NCBI GenBank assembly: GCA_911728455.2
Contig: OU452225.1
Location: 26,074,495-26,138,494 of the forward strand
Reading direction: 5' to 3'
DNA: 64,000 nt
From: Marthasterias glacialis
Taxonomy: Eukaryota; Echinodermata; Asteroidea; Forcipulatida; Asteriidae
Positions 34,465 to 44,700 of this stretch are shown here, one piece after another. Position numbers and translations under genes: made by a program. The notes beneath the pieces were generated by a model. It did no database searches. It worked only from the letters and a program-made list of their open reading frames with translations, and was not told where the DNA came from. Position 1 is the stretch's first letter, and every line of letters begins with the position of its first letter.

Positions 34465-35385
34465 CCCTATGAGGACCAGGATTTTTTGGGATGTACTGGG
34501 GGGGGGGGCACATAGTGCCTCTCCCTCAGTATTTTCCAAAGTGTTCGACCGATTTTGATGAAACTTGTTCACAAATGTTCATTTCACCGAGTTCTACATG
34601 ATGACGTCAAAAAAATTCCCAAAATCGTCCCTAGAGGACGTTTTGGACTGTTTTTTGCCCATTTTTGGTCAAAAATTGTGTTTTCCCAAAAACTTCTGTA
34701 TTTTTTGTCCGAATGTTTTGAAACTTCGCAAAGTACATTTTTACAAGATCAATATAATTTGAACCTCATCTGGTTACTGGAGTCACCTTTAGGTGCGTTA
34801 TAATCCATTAATTTATCCCATTTTTGGGAAAAAAGTTTTTTTTTGCATGTTTCACTTAAAAATCAAAATGGCGGCCGCCAAGGTCCCAGGGAAAAATAAT
34901 AAGGCTTGGTTGACAAATCCAAATATTTTGGGGGTCTGAAAAGTAAGAAATTAGCATGTTAAAAATATTCTTTTGTTCCAAAAATTTATATAATTTGGCT
35001 CCCTCATTACGGGCTGAAAACACAAAATCCAAAATGGCGGCCATTTTGAATTCCCAAAACCAATTCAGACTATCACATGACTCATCACAATCACTTTTCT
35101 GGCAAACAAATCAAAAATAAGTAGAAATTATGTTCAAAAAGTTTTAAAAATCCGACTAAAAAACAGTAAAATCGTATAACCCAAGGTCAAACAATTGGTT
35201 GCCATGGCAACAGCTTACCCCAAGTATCAATTATTTTTTGCCATTATGATTGTAGATTCATTTTGGGAAAAGTCAGAAAATTTCGCAGTGATCGGAGTAA
35301 GCATTAAGTTACGGGGAAACAAAAAATCAGTACGGGGGGGGGGGGGGGGCACATTATTCCCCCCCCTCCCCCGGTCCTGATAGGG
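34465..35385. mobile_element. piggyBac-like MITE, 921 bp
   Basis: TTAA flanks both ends (34461-34464 and 35386-35389). Termini are inverted: CCCTATGAGGACCAGG on the left and CCCTATCAGGACCGGG on the right when reversed. CCCTA ends with a TTAA target are typical of piggyBac. G-rich runs lie just inside each end (34498-34508 and about 35335-35349). No transposase frame is present, so it would depend on an element elsewhere. Confidence 0.85.
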
Positions 35386-36600
35386 TTAAGCATATGAAAT
35401 CTTGGTTGATTTTGATGGAGTTGGTCTTTCACCACTTTTTCAAACAGTTTGAAAGGATTTTTACTTTTTAAGTGCACTGGTTGATTCTGATTGATTCAGT
35501 ACAGTTACATATTGGCTGTCCAACAATTGATTGATTTTTAGCGGATTTGGTATGGTTTCTAGCAAATAACACATAATTAAGAATCAACAATTACAGTTAC
35601 CAAACGTCCAAAACCTGCCATCTATTCGATCGGTATTGTCACAATCCACAGTTCTTAAGTCCTTGTATAGTCATAATCACACAGGAATCAGGCATAAATT
35701 CACCCAGGATTCAGAAATAGTCCAAATAAAAATCGGATATTGTTGAACGCCGAATTGGACCGATTCCTTACAATGTTATGCTAGCTGGACATTGCAGGAT
35801 CTGAACTGTAGAGGTGGTCTCAATGGTAGTTGATTTCTTTTGAGAACTCACAAATCCTCTCAAGGACATCTAGAAGGAACACAGACTCTACCTGTACATT
35901 CAAAAGATGAAAGAAATTAAAACCAACTTGTACTTGTCTTGGACTATAGAATTAATTTCTGAATTAATTAATCTTGGAAGAAGATAGAGTGGAAGCAAAT
36001 TGATGAAAGATTCATTTATTGTCCCTCATTTCCCCGAAAGCCTCACTTTGATTACAATGACTTTATTTTTCCAAGAAGAAAATAAATCCATGTTACTCCA
36101 AGGAAAAATGTATTCTTTCCAAAGAAAATATATAAATGACCCCCCTAAAAAACAAAACAAAAACACTTTCCAAAGAAAAACAAAACAAAGACAACTAGAT
36201 AATCAGGCAATTGCATTCCCATGCCAGAAGCATTTCTGTCAAGAATGTATCGATGCCTGCCAGCCTCAGTTTGGTTTCATAGATTGTATATGAAGCTTAC
36301 CAGGTTAAGATGCACTGAAGATGTTCATTCTGTAGCGTGACCTTTGATTGACCTCCAAAAGGACCACCAGAAACATTATCAGCTCTGCAAATAAACCAAG
36401 TAAATATAATTTTGAAAATGCAAGAAAAAGTTACATTTCTCCAATGAAAAATTTGTTTATGTTCCTCCGAGGAAAAAAAGGTAAGTTTCTCCAAGGAAAC
36501 TTTTTATTCTCCCCAAACTAAATTATGATATATGTTAATTTTGCATCAGGGGTAAGAACATTATTTGTTTTTTGCCCATACACCAATGTGTGTTATGCAC
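35386..36600. other. Outer arm C block
   Basis: 35630-36050 is a decayed counterpart of 3600-4020 and 21200-21640. 36240-36400 holds an exon-like block of the 82-bp family. No gene was recognised. Confidence 0.5.
36301..36382 (-). other. Exon-like block, arm C inner copy
   Basis: 82 bp on the minus strand ending ACCTG|GTAAGCTTC, with a TTTGCAGAG acceptor region. It matches the blocks in the 1.1-kb tandem units. Confidence 0.4.
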
Positions 36601-36603
36601 TAT

Positions 36604-36604
<1 letters not shown>

Positions 36605-36648
<44 letters not shown>
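36605..36648. repeat. (TAA)n microsatellite, left side of LINE
   Basis: About 14 uninterrupted TAA/AAT units immediately before the LINE fragment. Confidence 0.95.
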
Positions 36649-37010
36649 TGTGTCATATCATCGACATAGCTGTGCCGGGTGATATAAGGGTGGCTTCTAA
36701 GGAGATGGAAAAAATCGAGAAGTACCAGGACTTGGCCAGGGAACTTCGTAAGATTTGGCAGGTGAAAGTGAAAGTAGTCCCTGTGGTGGTTGGAGCACTT
36801 GGCACCATTCCGAAGGCACTGGAGAAGCATCTGGATCAAATAGGCACAACTGTGAGGGTAGATTTGCTGCAGAAGGCGGCACTTTTGGGAACAGCTAGGA
36901 TCCTGCGAAAGACCCTCGAGATCTAAGGCTACGGGACGTAGCCCGACTCGAGGTGTTGCCGGCACAGAGGAAAATGAGATCTTTCTTTTGCATGCTGTGA
37001 TATCGTGAAA
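36649..37010 (+). mobile_element. 5'-truncated LINE, R2/R4-type endonuclease tail
   Basis: An open frame to the stop at 36924-36926 reads like the extreme C-terminus of site-specific non-LTR retrotransposons with a restriction-like endonuclease. It has IIDIAVPGD, then EKIEKYQDLARELRK, VVVGALGTIPKALEKHL and LQKAALLGTARILRK. About 85 nt of 3' UTR follows, and then TAA repeats resume at 37011. TAA on both sides fits target preference of R4/Dong-like elements for TAA microsatellites. Only about 90 residues remain, so it is a dead-on-arrival insertion with no visible lesion in the retained part. Confidence 0.75.
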
Positions 37011-37038
37011 TAATAATAATAATAATATTATTAATAAC
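37011..37038. repeat. TAA microsatellite, right side of LINE
   Basis: TAATAATAATAATAATATTATTAATAA-like run that resumes directly after the LINE 3' end. Confidence 0.85.
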
Positions 37039-37269
37039 AAGGATGATTTATATAGCAAAAAAACCAGCGGCATTAATGCGCTTTACATAAAAACCATACA
37101 AGAGTAGAAAAGTCAAAAGTTTATAAGTTAAAAGTTAAAAGTAAATGTTAAAAGTTACAAGTAGCAAGTTACCCTTTAAACGTTACAATTTACAAAAAGT
37201 TCAAATTTACTAGCATGTTACAAGTTAGAAGTTAAAGTGGCACAAAAGATACAGCAGATGTCTTTACTC

Positions 37270-37440
37270 AGTACTTTCCCAGAGTCCTGTGAAAAAATAA
37301 CCTCACAGGCATACTCCTCAGGTGGGATTCAAACCCACCTGTATGGGCAAAAATAACACAAATAATATTCTTATCCCCCGATGCAAAATTAACATAATGG
37401 TTGCGGTACCCGCTGCTAATAGCATTCAAACTGCCTCTGG
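37270..37440 (-). mobile_element. SINE fragment, reverse orientation
   Basis: Complement of the SINE at 37445-37620, recognisable by CCTCACAGGCATACTCCTC and GGTGGGATTCAAACCCACC. Together the two form a head-to-head pair. Confidence 0.55.
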
Positions 37441-37444
37441 CTGC

Positions 37445-37620
37445 CGGGCAATCTCGGTAGTCTAGTTGGTAAGACATCTGCTCTAGAATGGTGGGGGTTT
37501 TGTGGGTTCAAATCCCACAAGAGGAATATGCTAGTGAGGTTATTTTTTCACAGGGCTCGGAAAAGTATACAGTGCTTAACACACATCGGTGTATGGGCAA
37601 AAATCACACACAAATAATAC
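37445..37620 (+). mobile_element. tRNA-derived SINE
   Basis: A-box-like TAGTCTAGTTGGTAAGACA and B-box-like GGGTTCAAATCCC, followed by the same body as at 2375-2545 (CAGTGCTTAACACACATCGG). Confidence 0.65.
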
Positions 37621-37867
37621 ACTGAATTATGATTCTCACAGAAGAAAAGTGATTTACAATTTAAAAATTAATTTCCCAAAGAAAAGAAGACCATGAAAAA
37701 CATAAATGCTTCTGGACTTGATTTCACGAAGCACTAAGATTCATTTAAAGATGTGTTGTTAGTATTTGTATTGTGACATCAAACTTTGCTTAGTAATAAT
37801 GATTGGTACACATCCAAAGATCAATCTCAGCTTTTTGTGAAATCAAGTCATGAACATTTAGTCATAT

Positions 37868-38467
37868 TGTCATTGACACCTTGTGAACAAAACCATATTT
37901 GTTTTAGTTTTCAGTTGTTCACATGTTTATACAACGGTCGTCATGCCCTACAATTTCATGAAGTTTCAAAGCTTCAAGAGCTTTACTTTTTTAATTATAA
38001 CAATAGTGACAAACTTCATTTTCACGAACTAGCACACAGGTTCCATTTACCAATGAAATGCACGGCGTGCACCATACTCAAATGTGAACAAAAACGATTT
38101 TACGAACTAACAAACCTTGTGTGCGAAGGACATGCGCACGCGCGCCCACAAGTTTGCATTATACACATTGGAGAGTGTCAGTTCGTGAAAACGGAAATAG
38201 TCTATTTTGCTTCTTTTTCGGTTTCACGAACTAACACGCACCTTTCTCCCTTTATTGCTTGTTAATTTAGAATTTCAACCAGACAAAGGCAGTAAATTTA
38301 TCAAGTTCAAAGTATCCAGAGTCCACAGTGAGAAAACCAGTTGTTAACACTCTGAACTTTTATAGGATAGTGGCGTTTTAAAAAGTGTTCAGCTTTAGAC
38401 GCCGTTTTCTCCGATTGCTACTTTTTACTGGTATCTACGTGCGTGCTAGTTCGTGGTGTCAGTGACG
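37868..38467. mobile_element. MITE related to 17452-17998, 600 bp
   Basis: The right end reversed is CGTCACTGACACCACGAAC; the left end is worn (TGTCATTGACACCTTGTG). The interior matches 17452-17998 in inverse orientation, including GAAGTTTCAAAGCTTCAAG. Flanking bases no longer show a clean 4-bp duplication. Confidence 0.7.
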
Positions 38468-38910
38468 ATGTGAAAACAAAAACTGATATGGGGTCATTTT
38501 CACATTTTCACTAAGATTCATCTTAAGATTAATGATTTATATTGTGACGTCACACTTTGCTTAGCAACTAAGACTGATTTGCACTGAAGATCAATCTCAG
38601 CTCTTTTTGAAATCGAGCTATGGTCTCATAAAAAAAGGTTTTCATATTACTGATCAGAAAAAACGCTGTTGTTCCCCCCAATGTGTAGCACACATAATCA
38701 CTTAAAAAGCTATTTTTCAATGACAAAAAAATGTATTAACAAGAAAGGTCCGAAGGTCCCAATAAGATGTTATTAGAAAGCTCTTCATCTCATCTATTTT
38801 TACAATAAACTAAGCTTTTTGTTTCAACAAGAAACACCTGTTTTTGGCATGGAATGTCACATGCCTTCAAGCCTTGGTTTGGTTCCATAATTTATGATGC
38901 TTTCGCTTAC

Positions 38911-38990
38911 CGTGTTAAAATGTACTGAAGATGTTCATTCCGTAGATGAAGTTGAATGATTTCCAAGAGGACCACCAAGAAAAACATGAG
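38911..38990 (-). other. Exon-like block, arm C outer copy
   Basis: 80 bp bounded on the minus strand by TTTGTTTCAG and AACACG|GTAAGCGAAA. It is the counterpart of 1989-2068 in arm A, with the same length. Confidence 0.45.
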
Positions 38991-39139
38991 CTGAAACAAA
39001 GCGAACAAAACAAAAAACAAGAAACATTATCCTTCTTAAATGAAGTTGCTTCAGAGGAGCTCCTCACGTGATGTCTCCCCATCAAAACAATATGTAAGTC
39101 CGAGCATCAGCGAACACGCAATCCCCGCAGTGTTAATTC

Positions 39140-39262
39140 CACTTTTTACACGTAAGGAAACAGTCGTTGATGTCACGTGACATTAGTAATAAAAATGGCG
39201 AATGTAACGGCAGTGTTGTCAGCGGCCCTGAAAATCATCGATTTGGAGGACAGAAAATGATC
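39140..39262 (+). other. Possible promoter and first exon
   Basis: A short GC-richer stretch with TGACGTCA-like and TCACGTGACA motifs precedes ATGGCGAATG (39195) in a reasonable start context. The frame runs 21 codons before a stop that lies just upstream of a good donor, ATC|GTGAGTAC (about 39262). It looks like a first exon or a short upstream frame, but no downstream exon was identified, so this is tentative. Arm A has no clear equivalent. Confidence 0.25.
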
Positions 39263-39469
39263 GTGAGTACAATTAAATGCATTCTATTTCATCTTAAATA
39301 CTTGGAGAAGCCAGTAGGCGATTTTAAAGCAATTCTGTTGAGTCTTAGGCATAATTTTTAAGGTGTTTTAAATCCAGCTGACTGTTGCAGTTACTACATG
39401 TTTCAAGCTGGGGCGCTAGTACGACAGATAATGTCATTATCTCCAAAAAGGAGTACAGCACCCCAGTTA

Positions 39470-40200
39470 CTGGGTCTACACCAGAGGTAGAATCCCCTGA
39501 GGAGCTCACCTGGTTAGATACAGTTGTAAGGTGTGGTTCATCACGAGTGGAAACGCCTCAGAGTGGAACCAGTTGATGGGGAGACATCACCAGAGGTAGA
39601 TTACCCTGAGGAGCTCACCTGGCTAGATGCAGCCATGAGGTAGTGGTTCATCAAGAGTGGAAACACCTCAGAGTGGAACCAGTGGATGGGGAGACATCAC
39701 CAGAGGTAAATTACCCTGAGGAGTTCACCTGGTTGGATACAGTTGTAAGGCAGTGGTTCATCAAGAGTGAAAACGCCTCAGAGTGGAACCAGTGGATGGG
39801 GAGACATCACCAGAGGTAAATTACCCTGAGGAGTTCACCTGGTTGGATACAGTTGTAAGGCAGTGGTTCATCACGAGTGGAAACGCCTCAGAGTGGAACC
39901 AGTTGATGGGGAGACATCACCAGAGGCAGATTGCCCTGAGGAGCTCACCTGGTTCGATGCAGCCATGAGGCAGTGGTTCATCAAGAGTGGAAACACCTCA
40001 GAGCGGAACCAGTTGGTGTGGACGAGACACCATCAGTTGTTAGATGCAGCCGTGAGGCAGTGGTATGAGACACAGTGGTTCATCAAGAGTGAGAACACCT
40101 CAGAGTAAAACCAGTTGACACGAGCTCACCTGATTAGATACAGCCAAGAGACAGAGGTTCATCAAGAGTGGTAGAGACACCTAAAAAGGTTGAACCAGTT
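39470..40200 (+). repeat. 110-bp minisatellite, arm C
   Basis: GAGTGGAACC recurs at 39561, 39671, 39781, 39891 and (as GAGCGGAACC) 40001, exactly 110 bp apart, with a sixth shorter unit. Each unit reads GATGGGGAGACATCACCAG, then a GAGGAGCTCACCTGG stretch, then GTGGTTCATCAAGAGTGG. Because 110 is not divisible by three, frames rotate from unit to unit; long open frames through it are accidental. Confidence 0.9.
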
Positions 40201-40482
40201 GATGGGGTTATATCATTTTTACATGTAAACTGGCAAAATCCTACGTAAATTATGACTTTAAAGTACATAGTCAAGTGTATTTTGACTTACGGTATGGGTA
40301 TACCTACGGCATGGGCTCCATCTGCCTGGTCCTTTACCCAAAGCACATGTTTTAAAAGTGACAGGGCTTAAAGACTGGTTTATAGAGAGCCTAGTTTTGG
40401 CGAGATCTGATTTCAAAAAAGAACTGTAGCCATGTAAACGTGAAGGGCAGAAAGTTTCGAAAAGGATTTTGTACATGTCACT

Positions 40483-40523
40483 CTATGAGGTTCGTGGAGA
40501 CGATAGCGGAACGAACCTCATAG
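40483..40523. other. Perfect 13-bp hairpin at outer end of arm C
   Basis: CTATGAGGTTCGT (40483-40495) and its exact complement (40511-40523) are separated by 15 bases. It lies about 90 bp beyond the last base pairing with arm A. Confidence 0.7.
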
Positions 40524-41138
40524 TTCTAGGAGTAATCGGTCGCTAGGTAGTCGCATGGCAGTAAATTTGACGTGTGACGCTGTTTACATGGTTTATAGTC
40601 GGCGTTCATGAAAATGCCGTATCCGGCTGTCACTTTATATCCATGGAATTTAAGTAAACTTTGATCCTTACCTATCTAGGAGGGTTGAAGAATGTATCCA
40701 GCTAGGAACAGGAAGTTTGAACAATTCTAAAGGGTTGAAAACGTTTTCATGGTCGTAGAGCAAGGACCCTCAATTCATCATGTGTAAACAATCTTCGTTT
40801 CAAATGTGACAGCAGCAGCTGCGGTATTTATCAACAAGAGTTTAAAAAAAAAATACGACCGCCCTCCACCGGCGCCCGTTGTCTAGTCTTACCCTCCTTT
40901 TCGTTCTGCCAGTGACCCGCTTCCAACGGCTCATAATTCGTGATTTCTTATTGGTGGCCCTCCTCCACGGCCCAGAGTTAATTATAATAATTGTGCAGTG
41001 TGCTCCTCCTTTTGATACCAATGGTCAAGACGGCTGTGTTGCGCGCAACTCTTTTCGTGACCTGATTGGTTAGTAGGGTCTCCGGGTTAGACGAATGGGA
41101 AGCGCGCTTTCATGACAGATTGGGCCCATCATTTTGGG
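40524..41138. other. No gene recognised
   Basis: Moderate GC content with a GC-richer patch at 40860-40980. No frame is persuasive. Confidence 0.4.
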
Positions 41139-41776
41139 GGTTAGGGTTAGGGCTTTAGGGTTAGGGTTAGGGTTTTAGGGTTAAGGTTAGGGTTTTAGGG
41201 TTAGGGTTAGTATTTTTTAGGAATAGGAAGCGCACTACAATGATACGATTGGCCTTCATTTTTAGGGTTAGGGTTAGGATTTTAGGGTTAGGGCTAACCC
41301 TAAACCTATCCCTAACAATTTTTATATTTATATCATATAACTGCTTTATCCTTTGAATTAAACAAACGAAGTGAAATTAGTAAAAAAACAAAAATAAATT
41401 AAAAAAAACTAACCCTAATCCTAATAACCATAACCCTAAAACCTAACTCTGACCCTAAAAATGAAGGCCAATCGTGTCATTGAAGTGCGCTTCCTATTCC
41501 TAAAAAATACTAACCCTAACCCTAAAACCCCAACACTAACCCTAAAACCCTAACCCTAAAACCCCAACCCTAACCCTAAAACTCTAACCCTAACCCTAAC
41601 CCTAACCCTAAAACCCTTACCCTAACCCTAACCCTAACCCTTAAACCCAAACCCTAACCCTAAAACCCTAACCCTAACCCTAAAACCCTAAGGTTTTAGG
41701 GTTAGGGTTATTAGGGTTAGGGTTTTAGGGTTAGGGTTAGGATTAGGGTTTTAGGGTTAGGGCTATTAGGGTTAGA
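41139..41776. repeat. Interstitial telomeric repeats in both orientations
   Basis: Degenerate TTAGGG/TTTTAGGG runs at 41139-41215 and 41261-41293 meet CCCTAA runs at 41294-41320. Further CCCTAA runs lie at 41400-41460 and 41509-41690, then TTAGGG runs again to 41776. At about 41286-41305 the order TTAGGG|CTAACCCTAA is head-to-head, as expected at a telomere fusion or inverted insertion. A non-telomeric marker, GGAATAGGAAGCGCAC near 41220, recurs inverted at about 41487-41502 and degenerately near 41095. Confidence 0.92.
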
Positions 41777-44700
41777 AGTTCAATAATTAGCGTTTTAGCT
41801 ACTAATACCTGGAGGGGAATATTTAAAAAAGTAAAGCCAACATCAATTAAAAAATAAAAAAATTCCTTAGAAAGTGGCAGTCGGATATGGAAACTTTTCC
41901 ATACATGAAATATAGCACTAAATAGCCTCATAACATACCTTTATAGTTTACTCCTGCTGTCGGTGAACGCTCATGTCAAGCTCTAAGCCTATAGTTATAC
42001 ATGGAAGGGACATTCTGCAGGCAAGCTGGAACTGGAACGGAAGTAAACCTTTTGTCAAGAATTTCCTCATTACACAATGCGTACTTATTTTATTGTTCTC
42101 ACCTCTAACTACAGACGGCAAACCAACAAATAAACAAACTGACGACAGGGGGGGGGGGGGGGGCACAGTTCCCGCATCCCAGAGTTTTGCTCATAACATT
42201 TTTTACAGGCAATGCCGAACACTACCAATTTTTTTCAAACTTTTCTAAACACTATCTAGGAACTTCATCATGGCAACCGTGGTACCAATTTGTTTTTTTA
42301 TGATGGAGGTGGCGAATTGTACTTTTAAGTTTTAATGCGTTCATGGTAAATAAAACTTCGGTCGATTTTTTTGTATAAAAACAATTAAAATAAATAATTA
42401 ATTTAGCATCTTTTTTTATTCTTTCATCAACTCTGTGTCAACCTTAAAAAAAAATAAAAATAAAGAAAAAGCAGAAAGTAAGCTAGTTGTGTATTATAGA
42501 CTCGTGTCGTCGCTTTATCTACAACACCCGCCCTTATTGGACTTTGTTCTCAGCCCCAAAATGGGAATGCTAAACCCGATAGATCTTCGGTTGCCTTTAT
42601 CTGTCTATTGTTTTCTCTAAGCTAACACTGGTAAGCTTCTCTCAATAAAGAGTAACGTTAATTTTCAAATAAGAATGCGTAAGACAATCAAATTTCTGGA
42701 GCTACCTTTTCTTAAGAGGGAAAAAATAAATAAAATAAACACATGACAGTAACATTAATTAAAAATAAATTGCTTTGATTATGCTTTATCCTATACCAGT
42801 AAAGAATTACATTCATTTTGCAAAGCGGGGTCAAATTGTATAATTTCCTCGAGTTTTGTTACATTGATTTGAATGGGAAAAAAACAAGATGGCTGCTCAG
42901 CTACAGAAATCTATGCTAAGACAGGCGAATGAATTTCACACAAGAACCAAATGTTAGGTGAAGTTCCATGTTGTTTCCATGTTATTGGTGAATATGAGAC
43001 ACCGTGCTCATACTTGATTTGTTTTACCTAAACGGAATAAATCATTTTCCCAGAAGGAACCCCTAAAAAGTTAGGCCTAACGGAGAACAGCAAAATGTAA
43101 GGCTCCAAATAAGGTATCAACACTTTCTGCAATGATAGAACTGAAATAAGGTGATCAACTACATTTACAGGTCGCGTGGAATCGCTCTTTGATAGTATTT
43201 TTTCACTTCATATAAAAATCCATATTCCCAGATGGTCGTGAAGCGTCTCTCGCAAGGCAAGACACCGCCTGACTTGTCTATTCATTTGGAAACGTCGTCA
43301 ATTCCATAGCAAAAAATAATCTATAAAACGATATCAGTAAAGAACTCCACGCTGAACTCATTCTTACACTAGATCTAAAGCAAGAGTCAGGAATTCAGTT
43401 TATATTATATGCATCATCCCATCGTCGATTTGTTTGTAGTTGATGGGAGTGTGTGTGAACAACAGTACAAACTTTGGTACGTTGGTGAATTTTGGGCAAT
43501 ATCAAAACTGAATAATTATCCGGCGCTTGTTAAAATAAACAGACAAGTCGAGCGTGTATTGAACGCTTAAATATTGAGTTGCAATGAGTTACGTTCTACT
43601 CTAAAAATCGGATGAAATAATGTTCATACAAATTAAACTACTTCATAAAAACCATTTCCTTTTTATTTCATTATTAATATTTTATCCAGCCAAAACCAAG
43701 TGAGCTCCAGAACAAAATAAGCAGTACAAAGGAAACTCTAGAGAATCAAACAATAAAAAAGGCAAAATAAATCAATTGTAATAAAGCAGAAAAGTAAGCG
43801 AAAATAACAACCGTGACAGAATAGTTTATTTGTTTATGATTAGAATATTCTAAGACACTACAGATGGGCATCTAAGAAAAACGATGTCCCGCAGAAGACC
43901 ATCAATCCCACTTTCTTACCATATATCTTAATCATAACCGTTTAAATAAAACCTGTATATATAGAGAGAGCGAGGGAACCTTCATATACAAACATGCATT
44001 GTACTAATAAACACCGATGAGAGATGTCCGAACCAAAGTACACGGTGCTTCATCAGACCCACGCCGTTTAATTAGAAGCCGTCCCACGAAGCTCCACACT
44101 GCAAAGATGACAAACGCGTTTTCAAACTACTTCGGTCCGAATATTGCATTTCACAGACTCGGAAATGCTACCCCTCGGATGGAGTCTGACTGATTAAATT
44201 ATCATCATGGGTTGCGGGAAACTTTCTTTGACGGCTAAAATTCATTTACATGAACGCCCAAAATCAAATTAACAATCTTGATTTGACGTTCTAATATTGA
44301 AACCCACTCAATCAAATGTTCAAAACCGTTTAATACTAAAACTGCCGGGCAGCTCATAGGGCGCCCTCAGGAAATCGTGCAAAAAGTGGACATGGCTCAC
44401 TGACTAATATTCACCCTTTAAAGAAAATCTCAGAACGGCCCTAGATTCAAACTTCTTATTAAAGAATAAAATAAATTACAGAATACTACAGGCATTAGAG
44501 GTGTCCCAATGTCAGCAAATAACATATACTTGTATAACACAGAAAGGGACCTGACTATTTCCTTTCAGCCTCGGTTTGGTTACATTGTGTAACAAGGAAG
44601 ACAAATAAGACGCCCGCACCGATACAATGACCCACACCAACGGGTGCTTTCTCAACCGGCATAACCTCCCAGCATAAACCATGAAATCACAGCATGATCA

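Larger units (their letters stand above)
27270..40400 (+). repeat. Arm C of compound inverted repeat
   Basis: Longest arm, running from centre 2 to about 40400, with E1, E2, satellite, E3, shared block, SINE-like block, outer blocks and 110-bp minisatellite in order. It is the closest relative of arm A. It is lengthened by a TTAA-target element (34465-35385), a truncated LINE in TAA repeats, SINEs and a MITE (37868-38467) that A lacks. Its outer end pairs with the first 68 bases of the window. Confidence 0.85.

Noticed and set aside
36600-37073. 157-codon minus-strand frame across the LINE region
   Set aside because: It is the antisense of the LINE tail and runs into a poly-isoleucine stretch from the TAA microsatellite.
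39863-40108. 81-codon frame in the 110-bp minisatellite
   Set aside because: The unit length is not a multiple of three, so the frame changes with every unit; no start or splice context supports it.
1-40400. Palindrome as a simple uncollapsed-haplotype artefact
   Set aside because: Arms differ too much and carry different insertions with their own target duplications. A joining error at the axes still cannot be excluded without reads.
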